From assembly GCF_000939975.1 (NCBI RefSeq), contig NZ_LK391969.1:1210693-1274692 (forward strand): a DNA stretch of 64,000 nt, in the 5' to 3' direction. The notes below the pieces were generated by a model. The model saw only the letters and a program-made list of their open reading frames with translations, was not told the origin of the DNA and ran no database searches. Position numbers and translations under genes: made by a program. This DNA comes from Pseudomonas saudimassiliensis (GTDB taxonomy: Bacteria > Pseudomonadota > Gammaproteobacteria > Pseudomonadales > Pseudomonadaceae). Numbering within the stretch: the first letter of the stretch is position 1; each line of letters opens with the position of its first letter. This document shows positions 28,531-37,700 of this stretch, one piece after another.

Positions 28531-29531
28531 TTCGCCCTCCCCTGCAGCAGCACCGCCAGGAAGACCGCACAGCCAGCGATCGACAGCAAATTCGACGACG
28601 GCACTTCATAGGGGTGAATCAGCAACCGGCCGATCAGGTCCGCCGCCAACATGAGCGCGGCGCCGAGCAGCGCCATCAGCGGTACCGCCCGCCGCAGGTT
28701 ATCGCCGGTCACCAGCCGCACCAGATTCGGCGCCACCAGCCCGATAAAGGGAATCACCCCGGCGGTGACCACGACGCTGCCGACAATCATCGCCACCAGC
28801 ACCACCCCTGCCCCCATCAGCAGGCTGTAGTTCACGCCGATATTGGTGGCAAAATCGCGGCCCATGCCAATCACGGTGAACCGGTCCGCCAGCAGGATCG
28901 CCGCGACCGTCAGACCGGCAGCGACCCACAGCAGCTCGTAGCGCCCCCGCAAAATGGCGGAGAAATCGCCGCTATTCCACGCCCGCAGCGATTGGGCAAG
29001 ATCGAAATGGTGGGCGATAAGACCACTGGCAGCGTGTATCACCCCGGCCATCACCAGGCCCACCAAGGGCACGATCAGCGCCGAGCGCAACGGCATGCGC
29101 TGCAACACACCGAGAAACAGCAGGATCCCCCCCGCCGCAAACCCGCTCACGATCAGGAACCGCCCCCACAGCGGCAACCCCTGGGGCAGCGCAATGGCCA
29201 GCACCAGCATGCCCAGCGCCGCCGCGGCCATCGGGCCGGTGGTAGATGTATCCACCAGCCGGTTGCGCGCCATCATCTGCAGGATGGCACCTGCCACCGC
29301 CAGCGCTGCGCCGGCGAGAATCAGCGCGATGGTGCGGGGCAACCGACTGGCGAAGAGAATCCGCGACACCCGGTCATCCGGGTCGGCGGTGAGCACATTG
29401 AGCAGATTCAGCCGACTGGCGCCGACATTCAGGCTGCACAGCCCGAGCACCACCACCAGCACCAGCAGAAGAAACAACCAGAGGGCGCCCGGAACGGGCG
29501 CCCTTGTTGCGGAAGATCGGGAATGGGACAT
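28521..29531 (-). CDS. Iron-siderophore ABC transporter permease (first subunit)
   Basis: A 336-residue FecCD-type permease with about nine membrane helices, including the family pattern SRLPRTIALILAGAALAVAGAILQMMARNRLVDTSTTG and VTAGVIPFIGLVAPNLVRLVTG. The first codons hold a perfect 9-bp inverted repeat (29482-29504) that would form a strong hairpin early in the message. It begins 30 bases after the binding-protein gene. Confidence 0.9.
   Translation of the reverse strand: MSHSRSSATRAPVPGALWLFLLLVLVVVLGLCSLNVGASRLNLLNVLTADPDDRVSRILFASRLPRTIALILAGAALAVAGAILQMMARNRLVDTSTTGPMAAAALGMLVLAIALPQGLPLWGRFLIVSGFAAGGILLFLGVLQRMPLRSALIVPLVGLVMAGVIHAASGLIAHHFDLAQSLRAWNSGDFSAILRGRYELLWVAAGLTVAAILLADRFTVIGMGRDFATNIGVNYSLLMGAGVVLVAMIVGSVVVTAGVIPFIGLVAPNLVRLVTGDNLRRAVPLMALLGAALMLAADLIGRLLIHPYEVPSSNLLSIAGCAVFLAVLLQGRAKWS
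29482..29504 (-). promoter_or_regulatory. Strong hairpin in the first codons of the permease gene
   Basis: AGGGCGCCC (29482-29490) and GGGCGCCCT (29496-29504) are perfect complements around a 5-base loop. On the transcribed strand a T-rich stretch (TCTGGTTGTTTCTTC) follows. It could act as an attenuator or as an mRNA-stability boundary that lets the upstream binding protein outnumber the permeases. Confidence 0.4.
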
Positions 29532-29561
29532 GCATCCTGCCTGACAGCGAAGGGCGACGAC

Positions 29562-30497
29562 TCAGCGAGCGGCGGAAAAGACCTTGATCAGTTCATCGAC
29601 ACTGTTCTGCATCACACCGATACCGCTGTTATCCAGCAGATACCAGCTGGCCGGGTCCAGATAGACGATCTGCCCCTTGCTGCCAGCGCTGGTGGCAGCG
29701 ACCAGTTCGTTATCCATCAACTCGGCAGCCGCAGTCCCTTCACGGCCGATAGCCGCATCCCGGTCCATGACGAACAGCCAGTCCGGGTCCGCCTCCAGGA
29801 GGAATTCGAAGGACACCGACTGGCCATGGCGGCCGGTCTTCAACTCATCCACCGCCTGCTCGACGCCGAACACATCATGGATCAGACCAAAACGCGTGCC
29901 CTTGCCGAAGGCCGCCATCTTGCCGCCGGTGGTCAGCACCAGCAGGCCATCGCCCTGGCCGGCAGTCAGTTCGCGCAGCTCGCTGACCGAAGCCTTGAGT
30001 CGGGCCACCAGCTCAGCGGCCTTGTCCTGCTTGCCAAAGATCTCGCCCAGCAGCAGGGTGTTGCGCTCAACGCTACCGAGCAGATCATTCGGATCGGGCG
30101 TCAGGTCGATCGTGGTACCGAACTTGCTGACCTCCTCATACTTGCCCTGGGCGCGCCGGCCCAGCACGATCAGGTCGGGCTCGGCACTCTTGAGTGCTTC
30201 GAAGTCAGGCTCGAACAGGGTGCCGGCGCGAACGAAGTCGCCTTCGCGGTACTGCTTGAGCATTTCCGGCGGGTTCGAAGAAGGTATCCCGGCAACCGTC
30301 ACGCCCAACTGCGCCAGGGTATCGAGTGTCGACCAATCGAGCACCACGACCTTGTGCGGCTGCACTGGCACCTGGGTCTGGCCACTGGAGTGGGCCACCG
30401 TGACCGTCTCGGAATGGGCCACAGCCGCACCGGCCCCCAGGGCCAGGGCCAGACAGACGCTGGATACAGCAGCAAAACGGGATAGACCTGACAGCAT
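29562..30497 (-). CDS. Iron-siderophore ABC transporter, periplasmic binding protein (CeuE/YclQ-like)
   Basis: A 311-residue secreted binding protein. Signal peptide about residues 1-28 (MLSGLSRFAAVSSVCLALALGAGAAVAHS). The mature part has VVLDWSTLDTLAQLGV, EPDLIVLGRRAQ, DPDWLFVMDRDAA and YLDPASWYL, close to the CeuE/YclQ/FatB family that binds ferric catecholate-type siderophores. No lipobox is seen. ATG 30497 has AAGGAG upstream; an in-frame start 36 bases earlier lies before that ribosome site. No TonB receptor or siderophore synthesis gene is nearby, so the ligand may be a foreign siderophore. Confidence 0.88.
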   Translation of the reverse strand: MLSGLSRFAAVSSVCLALALGAGAAVAHSETVTVAHSSGQTQVPVQPHKVVVLDWSTLDTLAQLGVTVAGIPSSNPPEMLKQYREGDFVRAGTLFEPDFEALKSAEPDLIVLGRRAQGKYEEVSKFGTTIDLTPDPNDLLGSVERNTLLLGEIFGKQDKAAELVARLKASVSELRELTAGQGDGLLVLTTGGKMAAFGKGTRFGLIHDVFGVEQAVDELKTGRHGQSVSFEFLLEADPDWLFVMDRDAAIGREGTAAAELMDNELVAATSAGSKGQIVYLDPASWYLLDNSGIGVMQNSVDELIKVFSAAR

Positions 30498-30565
30498 GAC
30501 GACTCCTTTTCGGGATGCCCGCGGCAACAGCAAAGCGCTGTCAGCCCACCGGGAAACAGAGAGTA

Positions 30566-30584
30566 GCTAAGAATAATTATTGTT
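30566..30584. promoter_or_regulatory. Fur-box-like site upstream of the siderophore transporter
   Basis: GCTAAGAATAATTATTGTT matches the 19-base Fur consensus at 13 positions by hand count, with the inner AATAATTATT palindrome intact. It lies about 70 bases before the binding-protein start, which suits iron-starvation control. Confidence 0.6.
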
Positions 30585-30629
30585 TGCATGCTAACGGAAG
30601 CGTTTTCATGGTGCAATCAGGCAGGCACA

Positions 30630-30655
30630 AAAAAGCGAGCCCGGGGGCTCGCTTT
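30630..30655. terminator. Terminator after yceI
   Basis: AAAAAGCGAGCCC and GGGCTCGCTTTT flank a two-base loop, giving a strong hairpin with an A/T tract on both sides. It ends the yceI message on the minus strand and can also insulate from the plus strand. Confidence 0.85.
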
Positions 30656-30671
30656 TGGCTATTGCCAGTGC

Positions 30672-31247
30672 TTACTGGCGAATACCCTCGATGGTGAGGT
30701 CCAGCTCGACTACCGCGCTGGCCGGCCCCAGGTCCATGGAAATATCGTAGTCCGCCAGCTTGATGCTGGTCGTACCTTCGAAACCGGCACGGTAGCCGCC
30801 CCAGGGATCTTCCCCTTCACCGATAAAGCGGGCATCGATCACCACCGGCTTGGTCACTCCGTTCAGGGTGAAATCGCCGGTCACCTTGGCGGTGTTCTTC
30901 CCGGTCACTTCCACACCGGTGGACACGAAGGTGGCCTGCGGATGCTTATCCACATTGAGGAAGTCATCACTGCGCAGGTGCTTGTCACGCTCGGCATGGT
31001 TGGAGTCCACGCTGGCGGTATTGATAGTGACATTCACCTTGCTGTTTTCCGGCTTCGCCGCGTCCCAGCTGAAGGTGCCGTCAAAATCATTGAAACGACC
31101 ATGCAGCATGCTGAAACCCATGTGCCCGGTCTTGAAATTGATGAAAGCGTGCTGGCCTTCCTTGTCGATCGCATACTCGGCCGCATACAGCGAACCGGAC
31201 AGTGCCATCAGGCCACCCAACGCAATACCGGAAAGAATCTTCTTCAT
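30672..31247 (-). CDS. yceI: Periplasmic YceI-family lipid-binding protein
   Basis: A 191-residue protein with a signal peptide ([24 protein letters not shown]) and the YceI lipocalin-like barrel: [22 protein letters not shown] near the start, [29 protein letters not shown] in the middle, and [14 protein letters not shown]. The family binds isoprenoid chains in the periplasm. It is coupled to the cytochrome b561 gene by an ATGA overlap, a pairing seen often and suggestive of a role with quinones or haem redox chemistry. Confidence 0.92.
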   Translation of the reverse strand: MKKILSGIALGGLMALSGSLYAAEYAIDKEGQHAFINFKTGHMGFSMLHGRFNDFDGTFSWDAAKPENSKVNVTINTASVDSNHAERDKHLRSDDFLNVDKHPQATFVSTGVEVTGKNTAKVTGDFTLNGVTKPVVIDARFIGEGEDPWGGYRAGFEGTTSIKLADYDISMDLGPASAVVELDLTIEGIRQ

Positions 31248-31828
31248 AGCTGCTTCTCCTTGGAATCCATCAATTGCCGCGGGCGCATGCCCAGCATGCG
31301 GCGCAACGTATCATCACGATCTAGAAAATGGTGTTTCAGAGCCCCCAGCGCATGCAGCGCGGCCAGCCCCAAGACGGTTATCGCCACCCAGTAATGCACC
31401 GCACCTGCCCGATCCGCCTGACTGGGCAAGCCGGTAATCGACGCGGGTATCTCGAACCAGCCGAAGACACTGATGCCCTGCCCCTTGGCTGTGGAAATCA
31501 GGTAACCGCTGACTACGATCACGAACAGCAACAGGTATAACAGCCCATGTACCACCGCAGCCATACCCACCTCCCAACGCTGGTGATTGGGCAGATGGGC
31601 CGGACGCGGATTGCCCCAACGCCACAACAAGCGCAACACCAGCACGGCGGCAAAGGTGATGCCGATACTCTTATGCCAGAAAGGCGCGCTTCGATAGTAG
31701 GGGCTGTAGTAACTCAGGTCGGTCATCCACAACCCCAGAATGGCCAGCCCGATCACGGTCGCCGCGACCAGCCAATGCAACAGGATGGCCACCAGCCCGT
31801 AGCGCTGCGCGGTATTTTTAAGCTGCAT
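31244..31828 (-). CDS. Cytochrome b561 family protein
   Basis: A 194-residue inner-membrane di-haem protein with four helices. Candidate haem ligands are visible as H in [14 protein letters not shown] in [12 protein letters not shown] in [11 protein letters not shown], and H in [28 protein letters not shown] chose ATG 31828 ([11 protein letters not shown]), the family N-terminus, over in-frame starts further upstream. It moves electrons between quinol and periplasmic partners. yceI follows directly with overlapping stop and start. Confidence 0.88.
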   Translation of the reverse strand: MQLKNTAQRYGLVAILLHWLVAATVIGLAILGLWMTDLSYYSPYYRSAPFWHKSIGITFAAVLVLRLLWRWGNPRPAHLPNHQRWEVGMAAVVHGLLYLLLFVIVVSGYLISTAKGQGISVFGWFEIPASITGLPSQADRAGAVHYWVAITVLGLAALHALGALKHHFLDRDDTLRRMLGMRPRQLMDSKEKQL

Positions 31829-31938
31829 GAGGTACGTCCTGTAAATGCGTGATGGGAAGATCATACATCGATACAGGAAAACAAAAAGGGGAATTACCGG
31901 ATGGAAAAGATCTGATTTATCGATCAATCAAAAACGCT

Positions 31939-32066
31939 GTGGCGCGCTATCTCGCCACGGGGGTGTCTGGCCCTGACCGGACCGTGTGATGGCCAGGGAA
32001 GGCCATCACACGAGCGCCCATGGATGGCCCGAGCGGGTCCGGGCAGAGCCAGGCACCCCCGTGGCG
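31939..32066. repeat. Large branched inverted repeat downstream of trpC
   Basis: Outer arms at 31953-31983 and 32036-32066 are 31 bases each and complementary at 28 positions; two of the exceptions can pair as G-U on one strand. Inside is a perfect 11-bp hairpin (GTGTGATGGCC at 31984-31994, GGCCATCACAC at 32001-32011) and a 24-base GC-rich tail, so the whole can fold as a branched structure. GTGGCG at 31939-31944 can compete for CGCCAC at 31953-31958, giving a small hairpin that in the minus direction is followed by a TTTTT run. It probably terminates the trp message; it may be a MITE-like element. Confidence 0.7.
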
Positions 32067-32108
32067 CTGCACGTCCCAACAAGCACTCATGCCATCAATC
32101 CAACCCGA

Positions 32109-32903
32109 TCAGAAAAACAACCGCCGCAACTCCGCACCAGGATCTTCAGCCCGCATGAACGCCTCACCCACCAGAAAACTGTAAACCCCGTTCTCCAGCA
32201 TCAGCTCCACATCGGCACGGGCAAGAATCCCGCTCTCGGTCACCGCCAGACGATCCGCCGGTACCCGGGGCAGCAAGTCCAGCGTCGTATCAAGCGACAC
32301 CTCGAAGGTATGCAGATTACGGTTGTTGATGCCCACCAACGGCGTATCCAGCTCCAGCGCCCGGTCCAGCTCGGCACCGTCATGCACCTCTACCAGCACA
32401 TCCATCCCAAGCTCGACCGCAGCGGCGTTCAGCTCCGCCATCTGGCCGTCTTCCAGCGACGCCACGATCAACAGGATGCAGTCAGCCCCCATCGCGCGGG
32501 CCTCGACCACCTGATAGGGATCGACCAGGAAATCCTTGCGAATGACCGGCAGATCGCAGGCCGCGCGGGCCTGCAGAAGATAGTCCGGGCTACCCTGGAA
32601 GAAATCCACGTCCGTCAATACCGATAGGCAAGCCGCACCGCCCTGCTGGTAGCTGGCCGCGATCTCCGCCGGATTGAAGTTCTCGCGGATCACGCCCTTG
32701 CTTGGCGAGGCCTTCTTCACCTCAGCGATCACCGCCGGCTGCTGCAGCGCGGCCCGCTTGCGCAGCGCACCAGCAAAACCGCGCGGGGCATCGGCAGCGG
32801 CGGCCAGCCGCTGCAATTCATCCAACGAGACGCGGGCACGATTCTCCCGCACCTCCTCATATTTGCGCGCAACAATAGTGTCCAGAATGGTCGGCAGGCT
32901 CAT
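32109..32903 (-). CDS. trpC: Indole-3-glycerol-phosphate synthase
   Basis: A 264-residue TIM barrel that closes carboxyphenylamino-deoxyribulose phosphate to indole-glycerol phosphate. Catalytic signature [44 protein letters not shown] and [18 protein letters not shown] are all present, with TESGIL and FLVGEAFM at the phosphate site. There is no fused TrpF domain. It overlaps trpD by four bases (ATGA) and ends the trpE-G-D-C run. Confidence 0.97.
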   Translation of the reverse strand: MSLPTILDTIVARKYEEVRENRARVSLDELQRLAAAADAPRGFAGALRKRAALQQPAVIAEVKKASPSKGVIRENFNPAEIAASYQQGGAACLSVLTDVDFFQGSPDYLLQARAACDLPVIRKDFLVDPYQVVEARAMGADCILLIVASLEDGQMAELNAAAVELGMDVLVEVHDGAELDRALELDTPLVGINNRNLHTFEVSLDTTLDLLPRVPADRLAVTESGILARADVELMLENGVYSFLVGEAFMRAEDPGAELRRLFF

Positions 32904-33949
32904 TTCTGCAGCGCCTCCTCGCGAAAGATCTCAGTGAAGGACGCCAGCTCAGCCAGCTTCTCCCGGGCCATGCCCGAGTAGAGCGCATCGGAGGCCAGCT
33001 CCACGCCCTCGCGCAGGGTGTCGGCGATGTTCGCGGCATAGAGAGCCGCGCCGGCGTTGAGGATAATCATGTCTGCCGCCTTCTCGCCTATCTCTGTTTC
33101 ACGCTTGCCCAGCGCGTCGCGGATCAGCTTCAGCGAGGCCTCCGGGCCTTCCACGGTCAGACCGATCAGGCTACGGCTCTTGATGCCCAGATCCTCCGGG
33201 CTGACCTCGTACTCGATGACCTTGCCGTCCTTCAGCTCGGCAATATGCGTGGGCGAGGCCAGGCTGATTTCATCCAGACCATCACGCGAGTGCACGATCA
33301 GTACATGTTCACTGCCCAGGCGGCCCATGACCTCGGCCATCGGCCGGCATAACGCCTTGTTGAACACACCAATCACCTGGTGCTTGACCCCGGCCGGGTT
33401 GGTCATCGGCCCGAGCATATTGAACAGCGTGCGCATGCCCAGCTCACGGCGCGGGCCCACCGCATGCTTCATCGCCCCGTGGTGGGCCGGCGCGAACATG
33501 AAGCCCACCCCAACATGCTCCACGCAGCGCGCCACCTGCTCAGGCGTCAGGTCCAGGTTGATACCGGCCGCCTCCAGCAGGTCAGCACTGCCGCTCTTGC
33601 CGGACACCGCACGGTTGCCGTGCTTGGCCACCTTACCGCCCGCTGCCGCGACCACGAAAGCGGCTGCCGAGGATACGTTGAAGATATTCGCCCCGTCGCC
33701 GCCGGTACCGCAGGTGTCGACCAGGTTATCACCCGGAATGGCTACGCTGGACGCCAGCTCCCGCATGGCCAGGGCCGCGCCGGTGATCTCGTCCAGGCTC
33801 TCGCTCTTCATGCGCAGCGCGACCAGCATGCCGCCTATCTGCGCATCGGTGCACTGGCCGGTCATGATCTGACGCATCACGTCCTGCATTTCCTCGGTGG
33901 ACAGGTCGATATGGTCGACGACCCTTGCCAGTGCTGTGGTGATATCCAT
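32900..33949 (-). CDS. trpD: Anthranilate phosphoribosyltransferase
   Basis: A 349-residue enzyme that joins anthranilate to phosphoribosyl pyrophosphate. Seen: [52 protein letters not shown] (phosphate and anthranilate sites) and [11 protein letters not shown]. Two adjacent ATGs (33952 and 33949) are possible; the second has the better spacing to AGGAG and gives the family length. It follows trpG by 33 bases and overlaps trpC. Confidence 0.97.
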   Translation of the reverse strand: MDITTALARVVDHIDLSTEEMQDVMRQIMTGQCTDAQIGGMLVALRMKSESLDEITGAALAMRELASSVAIPGDNLVDTCGTGGDGANIFNVSSAAAFVVAAAGGKVAKHGNRAVSGKSGSADLLEAAGINLDLTPEQVARCVEHVGVGFMFAPAHHGAMKHAVGPRRELGMRTLFNMLGPMTNPAGVKHQVIGVFNKALCRPMAEVMGRLGSEHVLIVHSRDGLDEISLASPTHIAELKDGKVIEYEVSPEDLGIKSRSLIGLTVEGPEASLKLIRDALGKRETEIGEKAADMIILNAGAALYAANIADTLREGVELASDALYSGMAREKLAELASFTEIFREEALQK

Positions 33950-33982
33950 CATTGTTCTCCTGATTGTCGGGTCGGTTGAACC

Positions 33983-34579
33983 CTAGCTACGCATTCCGCC
34001 CTGCTGTTTGAGAAAATTGGCCAGCAGTTCGTGGCCCTGTTCGCTGAGAATGGACTCGGGGTGGAATTGCACGCCCTCGATCATGTACTGGCGATGCCGC
34101 AGCCCCATGATCTCATCCACGCTGCCGTCCGCATGCTGCGTCCAGGCGGTCAGCTCCAGGCAGTCAGGCAGGGTAGCATGGGGCACCACCAGGGAATGGT
34201 AACGGGTCACCGTGAGCGGGTTGGCCAACCCGGTGAATACACCCGTGCCCAGGTGGTGAATCGGACTGGTCTTGCCATGCATGGCTTCCCGGGCACGTAC
34301 CACCTCGCCACCAAAGGCCTGGCTGATGCTCTGGTGGCCCAGGCAGACCCCCAGGATCGGCAGCTTGCCGGCAAACTCCTGGAGCACCGCCACCGACACC
34401 CCCGCTTCAGTGGGCGTGCACGGGCCGGGTGAAATGACGATGCGCTCCGGCTGCAGCGCCTCGATCTCGGCAACCGTCAGCTCGTCGTTACGCACCACCT
34501 TGACCTCGGCGCCCAGCTCACCGAAATACTGCACCAGATTCCAGGTGAAGGAATCATAGTTATCGATCATCAAAAGCAT
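33983..34579 (-). CDS. trpG: Anthranilate synthase glutamine amidotransferase subunit
   Basis: A 198-residue class I amidotransferase that supplies ammonia to Trp[17 protein letters not shown] at the start, ISPGPCTP, the catalytic Cys in [10 protein letters not shown], and the His-Glu pair in [10 protein letters not shown] are visible. pabA-type use for folate is possible, but position directly behind trpE (10 bases) points to tryptophan. Confidence 0.96.
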   Translation of the reverse strand: MLLMIDNYDSFTWNLVQYFGELGAEVKVVRNDELTVAEIEALQPERIVISPGPCTPTEAGVSVAVLQEFAGKLPILGVCLGHQSISQAFGGEVVRAREAMHGKTSPIHHLGTGVFTGLANPLTVTRYHSLVVPHATLPDCLELTAWTQHADGSVDEIMGLRHRQYMIEGVQFHPESILSEQGHELLANFLKQQGGMRS

Positions 34580-34589
34580 GCTACGACCC

Positions 34590-36068
34590 TCACTTGGCAG
34601 ACTGTTCGGCCAGCGTCACCGCACGGAACATCGCCCGGCGCTTGCTGATGGTTTCTTCCCACTCGGTTTCGGGCACCGAGTCGGCGACGATGCCAGCACC
34701 GGCCTGCACATGCAGCTCGCCGTGCTTAATCACCGCGGTGCGGATGGCAATGGCGGTATCCATATTACCGTTCCATGCCCAATAACCCACTGCCCCGCCG
34801 TAGACGCCGCGTTTGACCGGCTCCAGCTCGTCGATGATCTCCATCGCGCGGATCTTCGGCGCGCCAGACAGGGTACCCGCTGGCAGGATAGCGCGCAGCG
34901 CATCCATCGCGGTCAGCCCGGCGCGGAGCCGGCCCTGGACATTGGAGACGATGTGCATGACGTTGGAATAGCGCTCGATAACCATTTTCTCGGTCACCTG
35001 CACCTGGCCAATCTCCGCCACCCGCCCCACGTCGTTGCGCCCCAGGTCGATCAGCATCAGGTGCTCGGCGAGCTCCTTGGCGTCGGATAACAGGTCCTGC
35101 TCCAGTGCCAGGTCCGCTTCTTCGGTGGCGCCCCGCGGGCGGGTGCCGGCGATGGGCCGGACGGTCACATCACCGTCTTCCACCCGCACCAGCACCTCGG
35201 GGGAGCTGCCGACCACGTGGAAATCATCCAGGTTGAAGAAATACAGATAGGGCGTGGGGTTCTGGCTGCGCAGGGCGCGATACAGATCGATCGGCGCGGC
35301 CTTGAAGTCGATGCTCATGCGCTGGGACGGCACCACCTGCATGCAGTCGCCAGCAAGGATGTAGTCCTTGATGCGGCTCACCGCGCCCTGGTAGTCCTCG
35401 CGGGTGAAACTGGCGCGGTACTCCAGGTCACGCTCGACCACCGCCGCCAGATCGAGCCCGCGGCGCGGCGTGAAGGGGGCAGACAGCTGCGCCAGCAGTT
35501 CGTCCAGTCGCCGGTTGGCCTCCGCCCAAGCCTCGTTGGTGCCGCTATCTGCCAGCACGATGACATGCAGCTTGCCGGCCAGGTTGTCGAATACGACCAC
35601 CTCATCGGACACCATCAGCAGGATGTCGGGGTTATTCAGCGGATCCGGGTTCGGCGAATCGCCGAGGCGGCGTTCGACATAGCGCACGCAGTCGTAACCA
35701 AAGTAGCCCACCAGGCCGCCATTGAACCGCGGCAGGCCCGGGATGCTCGGCACCCGGTAGCGCGCCTTGAATTCTTCCACGAAGGCCAGCGGGTCGGCGC
35801 ACTGGTGGGATTCGGTCTCGACGCCATCCACCTGCACGCTGGCGGTATAACCGTGCACCTTCAATACGGTACGCGCCGGCAGGCCGATGATCGAGTAGCG
35901 GCCCCACTTCTCTCCGCCCTGCACCGATTCGAGCAGGTAGGAATAGGGTGCATCGGCCAGTTTCAGGTAGATGGACAGCGGGGTATCCATGTCCGCCAGC
36001 ACTTCGCGCACGACGGGGATACGGTTGTAATCCTGGCTAGCCAGGCGGAGGAATTCGTCTTGGGTCAT
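34590..36068 (-). CDS. trpE: Anthranilate synthase component I
   Basis: A 492-residue chorismate-using enzyme that makes anthranilate with TrpG. The N-terminal LLESV...GRYSIIG segment belongs to the tryptophan feedback region. The C-terminal catalytic part has [63 protein letters not shown] and [19 protein letters not shown]. It is preceded by the trpL leader peptide and directly followed by trpG-trpD-trpC. Confidence 0.97.
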   Translation of the reverse strand: MTQDEFLRLASQDYNRIPVVREVLADMDTPLSIYLKLADAPYSYLLESVQGGEKWGRYSIIGLPARTVLKVHGYTASVQVDGVETESHQCADPLAFVEEFKARYRVPSIPGLPRFNGGLVGYFGYDCVRYVERRLGDSPNPDPLNNPDILLMVSDEVVVFDNLAGKLHVIVLADSGTNEAWAEANRRLDELLAQLSAPFTPRRGLDLAAVVERDLEYRASFTREDYQGAVSRIKDYILAGDCMQVVPSQRMSIDFKAAPIDLYRALRSQNPTPYLYFFNLDDFHVVGSSPEVLVRVEDGDVTVRPIAGTRPRGATEEADLALEQDLLSDAKELAEHLMLIDLGRNDVGRVAEIGQVQVTEKMVIERYSNVMHIVSNVQGRLRAGLTAMDALRAILPAGTLSGAPKIRAMEIIDELEPVKRGVYGGAVGYWAWNGNMDTAIAIRTAVIKHGELHVQAGAGIVADSVPETEWEETISKRRAMFRAVTLAEQSAK

Positions 36069-36110
36069 GATCAGCCTCAGGGGGCGGGTGAACGTCGTAT
36101 GCCAACCGAT

Positions 36111-36129
36111 GCCCGCATGGATTGCGGGC
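36111..36129 (-). promoter_or_regulatory. Leader hairpin of the trp operon (putative attenuator part)
   Basis: GCCCGCA (36111-36117) pairs with TGCGGGC (36123-36129) between trpL and trpE. No clear U-run follows, so it may be a pause or antiterminator element, or part of a non-classical terminator. Confidence 0.5.
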
Positions 36130-36138
36130 GAAGAACTA

Positions 36139-36174
36139 TCAGGGACGCCAACGCCAACGGGCGAGCGCTTTCAT
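36139..36174 (-). CDS. trpL: trp operon leader peptide
   Basis: An 11-codon frame, [11 protein letters not shown], ends 71 bases before trpE. Two Trp codons separated by one Arg codon, in a tiny leader followed by a hairpin, is the arrangement used for ribosome-mediated attenuation; pseudomonad trpE is known to be controlled in this way. Stalling at the Trp codons under starvation would alter the leader folding and allow trpE-G-D-C expression. The ribosome site (TGATGGGAATC) is modest. Confidence 0.85.
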   Translation of the reverse strand: MKALARWRWRP

Positions 36175-36247
36175 GATTCCCATCAGTATGCGGCTGCTGA
36201 CAAACACGGCTGATCCATCGATATGGTCGAAAGGTAACGCTGCAAGA

Positions 36248-36925
36248 CTATATGAGCGCATCGAGTGAATCAACCAGCAGGTCCGGGTTCTCCAGGGCGA
36301 TGGGCTGGCCATGGTTATAGCCGTAACTGACCGCTACCACCTTTACCCCGGCGGCACGGGCCGCGAGCACATCGTTGCGCGAATCGCCGACAAACAGGCA
36401 CTGCCGGGGGGTGACGCCCGCGGCCGCCATGACGTGCAGCAACCCGGTCGGATCGGGCTTCTTGACCGGCAGGGTGTCGCCGCCGATGATCCACGCGAAC
36501 TCCCCCAGGCCCTTCTCTTCCAGCAGCGGTGCAACGAAGCGCTCAGGCTTGTTGGTGATCACGGCCAAGGATACGCCGCGCTCCCGCAGCCAGCCCAGCA
36601 GCTTAAGTACACCTTCGTAGACTGTGGTACCGCTGTGCCCGCCCGAGTAGGCCTGCATGAAGTCGGCCAGCGCCGCCTGGGCCTGCGCCTCGTCAACCTC
36701 CTGATGGTCGATGCTGCCGGCCAGGGCGCGCCGCACCAGCACCAGGGCGCCATTGCCCACCCAGTCCTTGACCTGTTCGACGCCAGCCGGCGGGCGCCCG
36801 CGCAGCGCCAAGACCTGGTCCACCGCGGCGGCCAGATCCGGTACCGAATCGACCAGGGTGCCGTCCAGGTCGAACATCACCAGGCGCGGCAAGGCACCGT
36901 CGAACAGTTGCTCAAGCGCATTCAT
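36248..36925 (-). CDS. gph: Phosphoglycolate phosphatase
   Basis: A 225-residue HAD hydrolase that removes phosphate from 2-phosphoglycolate. Motif I is VMFDLDGTLVDS (nucleophile and acid Asp), motif II is in AVITNKPERF, and motif III/IV in KPDPTGLL...CLFVGDSRNDVLAARAAG. ATG 36925 (MNALEQLF) is one base after the rpe stop, so the two are coupled; the frame extends slightly upstream into rpe. The rpe-gph-trpE order is common in pseudomonads. Confidence 0.93.
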   Translation of the reverse strand: MNALEQLFDGALPRLVMFDLDGTLVDSVPDLAAAVDQVLALRGRPPAGVEQVKDWVGNGALVLVRRALAGSIDHQEVDEAQAQAALADFMQAYSGGHSGTTVYEGVLKLLGWLRERGVSLAVITNKPERFVAPLLEEKGLGEFAWIIGGDTLPVKKPDPTGLLHVMAAAGVTPRQCLFVGDSRNDVLAARAAGVKVVAVSYGYNHGQPIALENPDLLVDSLDALI

Positions 36926-36926
36926 G

Positions 36927-37601
36927 TCAGCGCTGGACCTGGGCCAGTTCGGCACGCATCTGGTCGATCACGGTCTTGTAGTCCGGCGCATTGAAGATTG
37001 CCGAGCCAGCGACGAAGGTATCAGCCCCGGCCTCGGCTACCTGACGGATATTCTGCACATTGACACCACCGTCGACCTCCAGGCGGATATCGCGGCCGCT
37101 GGCGTCGATCAGAGCGCGCGCCTCGCGCAGCTTGTCGAGGGTGCCCGGGATGAACTTCTGGCCACCGAAGCCCGGGTTGACGCTCATCAGCAGGATCATG
37201 TCGACCTTGTCCATCACGTACTTCAAGGCATCCAGCGACGTAGCCGGGTTGAACACCAGACCGGCCTTGGCGCCGCCCGACTTGATCAATTGCAGGGAGC
37301 GGTCAACATGATCACTGGCTTCGGGATGGAAGGTGATAAAGGAGGCGCCGGCCTCGAGGAAGTCACCGATGATACGATCCACCGGGCGCACCATCAGATG
37401 TACGTCGATGGGCGCGGTGACGCCGTATTTGCGCAGCGCGGTACAGACCATCGGGCCGATGGTCAGGTTGGGTACATAGTGATTGTCCATTACGTCGAAA
37501 TGGACAATGTCGGCACCCGCCGCCAACACCCGGTCCACATCCTCCCCCAGGCGGGCGAAGTCGGCAGAGAGAATGGACGGGGCAATCGCGTAATCAGGCA
37601 T
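36927..37601 (-). CDS. rpe: Ribulose-phosphate 3-epimerase
   Basis: A 224-residue TIM-barrel metal enzyme of the pentose phosphate pathway. Seen: [33 protein letters not shown] (metal His and Asp), [33 protein letters not shown], and [10 protein letters not shown]. It is followed immediately by gph. Its product chemistry links to tkt in the same window, though they are in different transcripts. Confidence 0.97.
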   Translation of the reverse strand: MPDYAIAPSILSADFARLGEDVDRVLAAGADIVHFDVMDNHYVPNLTIGPMVCTALRKYGVTAPIDVHLMVRPVDRIIGDFLEAGASFITFHPEASDHVDRSLQLIKSGGAKAGLVFNPATSLDALKYVMDKVDMILLMSVNPGFGGQKFIPGTLDKLREARALIDASGRDIRLEVDGGVNVQNIRQVAEAGADTFVAGSAIFNAPDYKTVIDQMRAELAQVQR

Positions 37602-37700
37602 GGCAGACCTCTGGGGGATAATCGGAACCGGGCCATTCTACCCTCTCGGGCCGGCTTCGTGGGGACCCGCTTGATCGCCGGCAAGCCTGGGAGGGGCTGC

